From Thermoplasmata archaeon (GTDB lineage: Archaea > Thermoplasmatota > E2 > DHVEG-1): a DNA stretch of 49,822 nucleotides. Below are positions 42,951-49,822 of this stretch, in pieces; position 1 is the stretch's first letter; the number at the start of each line of letters is the position of its first letter. The notes below the pieces were generated by a model that had not been told where the DNA came from, ran no database searches, and saw only the letters and a program-made list of their open reading frames with translations. Made by a program: the position numbers and the translations under genes. The stretch lies in NCBI GenBank assembly GCA_020054475.1, contig JAHWGJ010000011.1, forward strand, positions 1-49,822. Reading direction: 5' to 3'.

Positions 42951-44747
42951 ATGAAAAAATTTTTATTAATATCAGTTGCATTTTTAATATTTTTTAGTGG
43001 AATTACGACTGCAACAATTTCGATTAAAAAGGATTATACTGAACAATTTAACGATGACTTAAGGTTTTTTGATTTACCCTCTTCTTTTGATTTGCGGGAT
43101 GTTAATGGAACGAATTATGTAACATCAGTAAAAAGTCAACAAGGTGGAACTTGTTGGACTCATGGAGCAATGGCTGCAATGGAGGGAAATCTAATGATTA
43201 CTAGTATTTGGGATTCTAATGGAGAAGTTGGTGAACCAAATTTAGCTGAATATCATCTTGATTGGTGGAATGGATTTAATCAGCATAATAATGATGATAC
43301 TAATCCACCAACGGGTAATGGTTTGGTTGTTCATCAGGGGGGAGATTATCTAGTTACTGCAGCATATTTATCTAGAGGTGAAGGTGCAGTTAGGGAAAAG
43401 GATGCAATAGGTTTTTCATCACCACCTTCTAGAAAATTACCGGAATATCATTACTATTACCCAAGAGATATCGAATGGTATACAATTGATTCAGAATTAA
43501 ATAATATTGAAGTTATTAAAGAAAAAATTATGGATTTTGGTGTTGTTGGAACTTGTCTTTGTTCAAGTAGTTCATTTATTGAAAATTATATTCATTACCA
43601 ACCACCAAGTAGTAATAAAGATCCTAATCATGCTGTAGCAATAATTGGATGGGATGACAATAAAATAACTCAAGCACCTGAACCAGGAGCTTGGTTAGTA
43701 AAGAATAGCTGGGGTGGCTCTTGGGGATTGAGCGGTTATTTTTGGATTTCTTACTATGATAAACATAGTTGTAGAAATCCTGAAATGGGGGCAATATCCT
43801 TTCAAAATGTTGAATTATTATCATACGATAATATATATTATCATGATTACCATGGCTGGCGGGATACATTATTAGGTATTGAAGAAGTATTTAATGCTTT
43901 TATATCTGAAAATAACGAAATATTAGAGTCTGTTAGTTTTTATACAAATGAGGATAATATTGATTATTTAATAAAAGTATATGATAGATTTGAAAATAAT
44001 TTATTGTTAGAAGAATTATCCTCACAATCTGGCAATATTAAGTATAAAGGATTTCATACAATTGATCTAACTAATTCAGTTGGATTTAAATCTAATGATG
44101 ATTTTTATGTTTATCTTTATCTTTCCGATGGCGGACAACCATATGATAGAACATCAGAGGTTCCTGTATTGCTGGGTGGAACGGGTCCTTTAGTTACAGT
44201 TGAATCAACAGCAAATAAAGGTGAAAGTTTTTATTTTGAAAATGAATGGAATGATTTATATAATTATGATTTTTCTAATACACAATGGGATAAATCAGCT
44301 AATTTTTGTGTAAAATCATTAACTAATTATTGGGCTCCAACAACTCCAGATTTAGAATGTGATGGATCAATAAATTGGATTGATGTTAAACCAGCACATA
44401 AAGTTTATAATAATATTACAATAAAAAATATTGGAGAATCATTATCTAGCCTTAGTTGGGAAATCCAGGAATATCCAGATTGGGGAACTTGGAATTTTAG
44501 TCCTCAAAATGGAGATTATTTAAAACCAGAAGGTGGAGATTTTAATATTGAAGTTACTGTTTTAACTCCTATTGAAAAAAATCAGAATTATAGTGGACAA
44601 ATAAAAATTGTAAATAAAGAAAACAATAATGATTATGGTATAATAGAGATAACTTTATCAACTACTAAAATTAATAATTATGATTTAATAAGCCAATATT
44701 TATTTCAATTTGGAAATTTTAGGATATTGAATAATTTATTTAATTAG
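42951..44747 (+). CDS. Secreted papain-family (C1A) cysteine peptidase
   Basis: 598 residues with an N-terminal signal peptide (FLLISVAFLIFFSGITTA). The catalytic Cys68 lies in QQGGTCWTHGAMAAMEG, His227 in DPNHAVAIIGWDD, and Asn252 in VKNSWGGSWG. No long propeptide precedes the domain. Residues 285-440 resemble the lectin-like segment found behind some prokaryotic C1 peptidases, and the end (about 470-575) is an Ig-like strand region. GGAGAA lies before the ATG. It probably cuts proteins outside the cell, feeding the M28 peptidase next door. Confidence 0.9.
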   Translation: MKKFLLISVAFLIFFSGITTATISIKKDYTEQFNDDLRFFDLPSSFDLRDVNGTNYVTSVKSQQGGTCWTHGAMAAMEGNLMITSIWDSNGEVGEPNLAEYHLDWWNGFNQHNNDDTNPPTGNGLVVHQGGDYLVTAAYLSRGEGAVREKDAIGFSSPPSRKLPEYHYYYPRDIEWYTIDSELNNIEVIKEKIMDFGVVGTCLCSSSSFIENYIHYQPPSSNKDPNHAVAIIGWDDNKITQAPEPGAWLVKNSWGGSWGLSGYFWISYYDKHSCRNPEMGAISFQNVELLSYDNIYYHDYHGWRDTLLGIEEVFNAFISENNEILESVSFYTNEDNIDYLIKVYDRFENNLLLEELSSQSGNIKYKGFHTIDLTNSVGFKSNDDFYVYLYLSDGGQPYDRTSEVPVLLGGTGPLVTVESTANKGESFYFENEWNDLYNYDFSNTQWDKSANFCVKSLTNYWAPTTPDLECDGSINWIDVKPAHKVYNNITIKNIGESLSSLSWEIQEYPDWGTWNFSPQNGDYLKPEGGDFNIEVTVLTPIEKNQNYSGQIKIVNKENNNDYGIIEITLSTTKINNYDLISQYLFQFGNFRILNNLFN

Positions 44748-44918
44748 GAAATTAACACGATAATATAATCAATCTTGAATAACTATTTGAAAGCCTGATT
44801 CAATTTTAATTTTTTTTCAATTTTTATATCTTATTTTTCTAATTAAAAAGAATAATATTTTTTTTTTATATAGAATAATATAGTAGAAAAATATTCGTTA
44901 TTAAGTTGAGGAATTTAT

Positions 44919-45356
44919 ATGGATGCAGAATCAAATAATAATGATGATAGAAGTTATAAACCTATAATTGCGGGAATTTTATTGTTAATTGCCGGTATAC
45001 TTGGAATGTACACTTGGATTTCAGCTTCTTTTTTTAATATAGATCCTACGATAATCGATTCATTAAAGCAAAGTGGGGTTGACATTACTATAGAACAAAT
45101 AGAGTCAATTTTGGGCGTATGTGCGGTAATAGGATTTATTGTATCAATATTTCCAATATTAGGGGGAATACTATCCTTTAAAAGAAAAAGTTGGGGTTTT
45201 TGTATAGTTTTGAGCATAATTGGTTTATTTACAATTGGTCCATTCTTAATTTCAAGTATATTAGCATTTATAGGCTTAATTTTAATTGCAATATCAAAAA
45301 ATGAATTTAATGAAAATGCTGATAAACAAATTTCTAAAGATGAAGAATATTCATGA
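44919..45356 (+). CDS. Small four-helix membrane protein
   Basis: 145 residues with four hydrophobic helices (about 15-38, 64-85, 91-107 and 108-128) and a charged tail ending KDEEYS. GAGG lies ten bases before the ATG. Related small membrane proteins with repeated GI-L-L-I-AGI patterns are common in archaea, but I cannot name the family. It lies between the two papain-family genes. It might be an accessory in export or a general membrane protein. Confidence 0.7.
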   Translation: MDAESNNNDDRSYKPIIAGILLLIAGILGMYTWISASFFNIDPTIIDSLKQSGVDITIEQIESILGVCAVIGFIVSIFPILGGILSFKRKSWGFCIVLSIIGLFTIGPFLISSILAFIGLILIAISKNEFNENADKQISKDEEYS

Positions 45357-45400
45357 TTTAAAGTTGAATATTCTAAATTTTTTTTTATAATTTTTGATAT

Positions 45401-46750
45401 CTACCCTCTCAAATTCTCTTTTTTATACAATGAAATAAAATATTCAAAAAAAGGAATAATTTTAGTTATATATGGTAGTCTTAAAAATTCTTTATTATCG
45501 GGCATACTGATAATTAGAGGATATGACCATTCACTTTCTAAATTATGTATATCTTTTACTTTTGTTTTTACTTCAAAATTACCCTTTTCATCCCAACTAT
45601 GTGATATATTGACTGTTTCATTAGATGCATAGGGGCCAATCCACCCGCTATTTGTTCCATCATCCCAATCAAATATAAAATATAATTGATCACCATTTGG
45701 ATCAATGCTTGAACTTGAATAATAATAATCTGTGTTAGCTGTACCTTCGGTTATACCAATTGGTCTTGAAGGTCTTTGAGGTCTCTGATCATTTGATTGA
45801 TAGTCTACCCAGGATATATAAGTTCCAATAAATAATCCTCCATATTCAATATTAAAAAATCCATCATATCCCCAATCAACACCCCAACTATTTTTACAAA
45901 TCCAATAACCACCATTATCAATATTTATATCATCCTTCCAACCAACTATTACAATAATATGATTCAAGCGATTACCCCAGGGTTCATTTGTATCAGGATA
46001 AAATTTATTTTCATTATGATTTATAGACCAAAATCTTATAAATTCCTCTGTTACGTTAATTCCTGCAGCAATTGGGCCATTTTGATAAATTAATGATTTA
46101 ATAGTCTCTCTGGATTCTATGCTATCAAAACCTATCATTGATTCCCCGCAATCTAAAATTGGAATGAGATAATTTTCCCAGTTTTCACATTTATCAGAAC
46201 AGGGTATATCATCATCAGCTAGATATGGAAAACATGATTCGGGTATTGCTCCATTATTATTATTACCCTGATATGATGTATCCATCATATAATAAAAAGC
46301 ATTATATGGGCTGCCCCCTAAACAACCTTTTCCATAGTAATTTGCAGCCATTGGTAGACACGAAAGAACATATTGTTCAGATAAATCTGGATTAATTTCT
46401 GGACGATTTTCTCTAATTTTTATGATGCTCTCTAATGTTCCAATTGCAGCAAAATCCCAACAACTACCACAATCACCTTGATTTTTTGCAGGGGTCGTCC
46501 AATCCATCTCGTCTAGATTTTTCCAATTAAATTCCTCTGGCGTGTCTATAACTGAACAAGGAAGGGAATATGATAAATTATTATAATCTTCAAAATATAA
46601 TGGATTGACCATTAAAGAAAAATCTAATAATAAATTTTCTTTTGAGTCACATTCATCATAATTATCTAATATATTTGCACTATTACATTGACTAATACTA
46701 ATACTATTTACTAAAAGTAATATAATTGAAATTTTGAATATGAATTTCAT
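45401..46750 (-). CDS. Secreted papain-family (C1A) cysteine peptidase with PKD-like domain
   Basis: About 449 residues from the ATG at 46750, which has GGTG five bases upstream and starts a clean signal peptide (FIFKISIILLLVNSISIS). An earlier in-frame ATG at 46825 would add 25 unlikely residues. The catalytic Cys97 and oxyanion Gln91 are in QGDCGSCWDFAAIG, His in LNHIIVIVGWKDD, and Asn in CKNSWGVDWGYDG. A PKD-like domain of about 95 residues follows (SSIDPNGDQLYFIFDWDDGT). The site is canonical, unlike that of the 42951 peptidase. Confidence 0.92.
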   Translation of the reverse strand: MKFIFKISIILLLVNSISISQCNSANILDNYDECDSKENLLLDFSLMVNPLYFEDYNNLSYSLPCSVIDTPEEFNWKNLDEMDWTTPAKNQGDCGSCWDFAAIGTLESIIKIRENRPEINPDLSEQYVLSCLPMAANYYGKGCLGGSPYNAFYYMMDTSYQGNNNNGAIPESCFPYLADDDIPCSDKCENWENYLIPILDCGESMIGFDSIESRETIKSLIYQNGPIAAGINVTEEFIRFWSINHNENKFYPDTNEPWGNRLNHIIVIVGWKDDINIDNGGYWICKNSWGVDWGYDGFFNIEYGGLFIGTYISWVDYQSNDQRPQRPSRPIGITEGTANTDYYYSSSSIDPNGDQLYFIFDWDDGTNSGWIGPYASNETVNISHSWDEKGNFEVKTKVKDIHNLESEWSYPLIISMPDNKEFLRLPYITKIIPFFEYFISLYKKENLRG

Positions 46751-46801
46751 ATAAACACCAAATATTCTTTTAATATAGTAAATAATATAAAAATATTTAA
46801 C

Positions 46802-46818
46802 AATATTTATTAAATATT
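46802..46818. promoter_or_regulatory. Copy of the 17-bp sequence upstream of the second papain gene
   Basis: Read on the minus strand this is AATATTTAATAAATATT, identical to 42879-42895. It ends 51 bp before the corrected start of the second papain gene; the first copy ends 55 bp before its gene. Sequence and spacing together suggest a common site, within the limits of AT-rich DNA. Confidence 0.4.
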
Positions 46819-47026
46819 TGTACAAAATAATATTTTATACCGTTAATGTTTCAAATTGTTTTATTTTTAAAAAATTAAATGATAGAATAAGATAATTAAT
46901 TTAAAAAAAATAGAATCTGGATATAATATTAATGAAATTTTATAGATAATAAAATAAATTATTATATTAATTGATCTAAGTACGATTAACCGTTTTATTT
47001 AAAAATAACTTAGAGAATTATAGTTT

Positions 47027-47413
47027 ATGAAAGTAGGAAGTGATCTTGATGGAGTTATTGCTTATACTCCTCTTAAAAAGAATGATTATGTACCATTTAA
47101 GTTAAGAGAATTTTATAACAGTTGTTCTCCTACAAAATATGCAAAAATGAATTTTGATTATATAATTACTGGGAGAAAAGAATTTTTTCGAAAACTAACA
47201 GAAAAATGGTTAGAAAAATATGATGTTAATTATGGAAATCTTGTAATGTATCCAAATAAAATAAGAAAATCCTTGAATGGCGTTTTTAAATTTAAAACTA
47301 AGGTAATTAATGAGTTTGGTATCAAAAAATATTATGAAAATCATAGAGGAATCTATAATCATTTGCGGGAAAATTGTACATATGCTAATATAATATTTAT
47401 CGAAAAAATATAA
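47027..47413 (+). CDS. HAD-superfamily phosphatase-like small protein
   Basis: 128 residues with motif I GSDLDGVIAY (two Asp at residues 6 and 8), motif II IITGR near residue 47, and a Lys at FKTKVI for motif III. The usual motif IV acidic pair is reduced to YYENHRG near the end. The short cap fits a nucleotidase or magnesium-dependent phosphatase type such as 5'(3')-deoxyribonucleotidase. It has no signal peptide and is the only clearly cytoplasmic gene inside the hydrolase region. Confidence 0.7.
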   Translation: MKVGSDLDGVIAYTPLKKNDYVPFKLREFYNSCSPTKYAKMNFDYIITGRKEFFRKLTEKWLEKYDVNYGNLVMYPNKIRKSLNGVFKFKTKVINEFGIKKYYENHRGIYNHLRENCTYANIIFIEKI

Positions 47414-47492
47414 AATATTTTATTACTTTTTTTGGATTTCAATCCTTAAAATTATTTCAATGTAAAATGTTTATTATACCAAATATCTTTAT

Positions 47493-48374
47493 CTAGAAAT
47501 TAATTATTGGTAATTCTTGTACGTTATTTTCATGGCTCGGCCATCCATCATATATCTGGGGATGTTGTGGAATAAATTCATGTGGTATGAATGGAATAAA
47601 TGAGTATATAAATGCAAAAATAGCAGATCTTTTTATTGTTGGGGCTTCTGCATATTTATATGCTTCTTCTATCGATATCACCTTATCTTCATTTAAATCA
47701 GCGGGGCCATATAATCCTTTGAATAAGAAATTTGGAAATAGCCAACGTGTTTGTAGATACATTGGCCATGAAGATTCATTAGCATCACTTGATGTTATTA
47801 TTATTCGACCTGATTGTGATAAATCATTTACTCCGTCAATCATTCCGCCACTGTAACATGTTTCAAATATTAAAACAAGATTTTTATTGTCTATAGAATT
47901 AAATTTATCATTTAGCTCTTCATCTAATATGTAATTACTTTTATTATTATAGTCGTATGGTACAAGATATTCGTCGTAATTATCAGGCTCATCATATGGT
48001 TGATGATCTTCAATTCTGCCTCCATGCATTGAAAAAAAGAAAATTATGATATCCTCATCTTTTACATCATTGTTTATTAACCATTCGAAAGGTTCGGTTA
48101 ATATATTTTGTTTTGTAGCATTTTCTTCTATTATTTTTTTAATATTGTTATTCGAATGTCCTTGTAACAGTAATATTTCAATTAATGAATTTACTCCATA
48201 AGCATCTCTTTTGATGTCACCTACTGAAATAATTACAACCCATATATCTGTATTTTTTTTAAGATTGATTTCTTTGCTTTCACCTATTGATTGATTAATT
48301 AAAGTAAATATTAATGAAAATGTTATTATGATGGTAACGAATCTATTCATTTTTTTTGTTTCTGTAGAATCCAT
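47493..48374 (-). CDS. Secreted caspase/legumain-fold (clan CD) cysteine peptidase with EF-hand-like loop
   Basis: 293 residues. A hydrophobic signal segment lies near residues 11-28. The clan CD dyad is clear: His117 in FFFSMHGGR and Cys173 in LIFETCYSGGM, with WVVIISVGD as the opening strand. DLNEDKVISIEEAY near residue 235 looks like a calcium-binding EF-hand or dockerin loop inside the domain. This is typical of C13/C14-like peptidases of archaeal protein degraders. The ATG at 48374 would be leaderless; an ATG at 48350 gives a tidier signal peptide. Confidence 0.88.
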   Translation of the reverse strand: MDSTETKKMNRFVTIIITFSLIFTLINQSIGESKEINLKKNTDIWVVIISVGDIKRDAYGVNSLIEILLLQGHSNNNIKKIIEENATKQNILTEPFEWLINNDVKDEDIIIFFFSMHGGRIEDHQPYDEPDNYDEYLVPYDYNNKSNYILDEELNDKFNSIDNKNLVLIFETCYSGGMIDGVNDLSQSGRIIITSSDANESSWPMYLQTRWLFPNFLFKGLYGPADLNEDKVISIEEAYKYAEAPTIKRSAIFAFIYSFIPFIPHEFIPQHPQIYDGWPSHENNVQELPIINF

Positions 48375-48481
48375 TATAAATATTAATATTGATTATATTA
48401 TTTTTAAAGCTTCTGTTAGAATTTAATTTAAAAAATATAATTATCAAAATTCATTTTATTTTTTTTTTAATTTTTATAATT

Positions 48482-49441
48482 TTAAGGGATATGAAATTTA
48501 AATTCTGATAGGATTCCAGAATCATAGTCATTGATAGCTTCTACACCAAATATATATGTATAATATTCGTCTTGATCTTTAAGATAATAATAAAACCAAG
48601 AGGTAAAATATTTACTTGATATGCGATGTTGTTCACTGAATTCAATTCCATGAGATTCATCTAAGCCCATCCATTCCGCAAATCTTGCATAAAAATAATC
48701 AATATATCCAATATGATTTCCACCATTTATTTCCAAATATTCTTTGATAGTATCATTCGATATATGAATATTATAATAGGGGATCACCCGTTTTGGTTGA
48801 ACCATACTATCATCACTACCAACCTGTATTTGAATAGGAACAGATATATTCATAGCAGCCGACTCTGAAAAATCTGATTTTGCAGGAGCAAGAGCAACTG
48901 CAGCGTCTATTACTAATGGCTTGTTGCCTGTTGCTTCGATACACCCTGCTCCGCCCATTGAAAGACCTATAACACCAATTTTTTCTAAATTTATTAATCC
49001 ATAAATGGGTGATAAGTAACGATTATTTTCATCTGATAGTTCATCAAAACCACCAATAAAACCATATGACCATTGGGTTGTATTGCCAAGATATTTATCA
49101 GGTGGTGTAAAGCATATAGTGATGAAACCATGTGATGTCAAATGATTTGGAATCCATTTAATATTCCAATCACTTCCTGCAAATCCATTTCCAACAATTA
49201 TACCAGGATATGTCTTATTTGAACTTTGAGGGGGAGTTAGCCATCCATTAAATTTTGCCGGATAACGAATTGTTGCAGAATATTTTCCAAAAGGAGGAAC
49301 ATTATAACTGATTCGATAATATCCAACTAGATACGGACCTGGTTTATCTGGAATGGAAATTTGATAATAATCTACTGAACCAATAGAATTTAATGGTATA
49401 ATGCATAAAATTACCAATACTGTGAATATGTATTTTTTCAT
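48482..49441 (-). CDS. Secreted alpha/beta hydrolase, cutinase/PETase-like
   Basis: 319 residues with a signal peptide (YIFTVLVILCIIPLNSIGS). The nucleophile Ser161 lies in VIGLSMGGAG, the acid Asp210 or 211 in QVGSDDSMV, and His243 in NGGNHIGY. The IRYPAKFNGW...PGIIVGNGFAGSD start and AAVALAPAKSDFSES block follow the chlorophyllase/cutinase-type (dienelactone hydrolase related) family. It probably cleaves esters outside the cell. It continues the exported hydrolase series and has its own AT-rich promoter region. Confidence 0.88.
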   Translation of the reverse strand: MKKYIFTVLVILCIIPLNSIGSVDYYQISIPDKPGPYLVGYYRISYNVPPFGKYSATIRYPAKFNGWLTPPQSSNKTYPGIIVGNGFAGSDWNIKWIPNHLTSHGFITICFTPPDKYLGNTTQWSYGFIGGFDELSDENNRYLSPIYGLINLEKIGVIGLSMGGAGCIEATGNKPLVIDAAVALAPAKSDFSESAAMNISVPIQIQVGSDDSMVQPKRVIPYYNIHISNDTIKEYLEINGGNHIGYIDYFYARFAEWMGLDESHGIEFSEQHRISSKYFTSWFYYYLKDQDEYYTYIFGVEAINDYDSGILSEFKFHIP

Positions 49442-49653
49442 TTGTTTTCAAATATATATTATATCAAATTATTATATAATATTTAGTAAGTTTTGTATGT
49501 TTCTATTTATGATTTCGGTTCAATTTTTTTTAAAAACTGAACCATTTAAAAATCTTTTGGGCTTTAATAATTGTTAAAAATGAGTAATATTTTTTCATTT
49601 GTTCAAAAATTAGAAGGATAATTTTTATATATGTTCTAATATTTTATTATATT

Positions 49654-49822
49654 ATGAAAAAGAAAATCTTGTTTGGAGCAATATTCTCAATATGTATTAT
49701 TATGCTTGTTAATACCGCATCATCTGTGGAATATAAAACTGTAAATGATTATAACATAGATTTAATTGAATCTCAATTGGATAATCTCAATAATTTTATA
49801 CAAAAAATAAGGTTAACTATTG
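49654..49822 (+). CDS. Start of a secreted protein (cut by window end)
   Basis: The ATG opens 56 codons that run off the window. Residues 1-24 (MKKKILFGAIFSICIIMLVN) form a standard signal peptide, followed by a polar helical stretch VEYKTVNDYNIDLIESQLDN. That is a typical N-terminus of an exported protein or propeptide. A TATA-like ATTTTATTATATT lies just before the ATG. Its function cannot be told from 56 residues; the context suggests another exported hydrolase. Confidence 0.6.
   Translation, partial: MKKKILFGAIFSICIIMLVNTASSVEYKTVNDYNIDLIESQLDNLNNFIQKIRLTI

Noticed and set aside
42201-44747. Tandem duplication of the papain genes
   Set aside because: The two proteins differ in active-site surroundings, domain layout and orientation. 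They are distant members, not a recent copy.
44748-44918. T-rich stretch after the first papain gene as a structured regulatory RNA
   Set aside because: The runs of T fit ordinary archaeal transcription ends, and no stable hairpin was found.
1-49822. CRISPR arrays, insertion sequences, integrases, prophage or attachment sites
   Set aside because: No regularly spaced repeats, transposase motifs or phage genes were seen. The short repeats noted are isolated.

Overview
The window is a low-G+C archaeal chromosome segment. Archaeal markers are a thermosome C-terminus, geranylgeranylglyceryl-phosphate synthase, two geranylgeranyl reductases, an AglB/STT3 oligosaccharyltransferase, Pth2, DUF99 and DUF2240 proteins, split GMP synthase (GuaAA/GuaAB), pyruvoyl arginine decarboxylase, deoxyhypusine synthase and TrpB2. 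The gene set, the bacterial-type uvrABC genes and the many exported cysteine peptidases fit a mesophilic, protein-degrading member of Thermoplasmatota, such as the MBG-D/Thermoprofundales type. That placement is an inference; no rRNA is present to test it.

Layout. 1-600: thermosome end and three tiny ORFs, one a zinc ribbon. 680-3760: small regulators and membrane proteins, an amputated enolase-superfamily gene, MarC, an Lrp/AsnC regulator and two gene-poor gaps holding strong dyads. 3.76-9.0 kb (minus): DUF2240, HisA-like, PEP synthase, then arginine decarboxylase and deoxyhypusine synthase in tandem (the eIF5A hypusination route). 9.0-14.75 kb (minus): PH-domain and polytopic membrane proteins, a JAMM remnant, NAD kinase, geranylgeranyl reductase, ferredoxin, DUF99, Pth2 and a beta-barrel protein. 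14.8-18.2 kb: a second reductase and a large surface protein. 18.3-23.1 kb (plus): PRPP synthetase and an AglB with extra C-terminal adhesin-like repeats. 23.2-27.7 kb (plus): AMMECR1, dihydroorotase, a small exporter, IMPase/FBPase, GGGP synthase and UbiX as one tight operon. 27.7-29.7 kb (minus): purE, guaAB, guaAA. 29.8-34.75 kb: topoisomerase I, MtnA with a metal-ligand-less aldolase-like partner, TrpB2. 34.9-41.2 kb (plus): uvrA-uvrC-uvrB with overlapping ends; UvrC lacks its HhH tail.

41.5-49.8 kb is an accessory island of exported hydrolases: an M28 metallopeptidase, two papain-family peptidases, a caspase/legumain-fold peptidase, a cutinase-like alpha/beta hydrolase and the start of another secreted protein. 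Only a small membrane protein and a HAD protein lie between them. With AglB and the surface protein they suggest a cell that breaks down protein outside the cell. Both papain genes carry the same 17-bp AT-rich sequence about 50 bp before their start codons, a possible shared regulatory site.

No tRNA, rRNA, CRISPR array, transposase or integrase was recognised.
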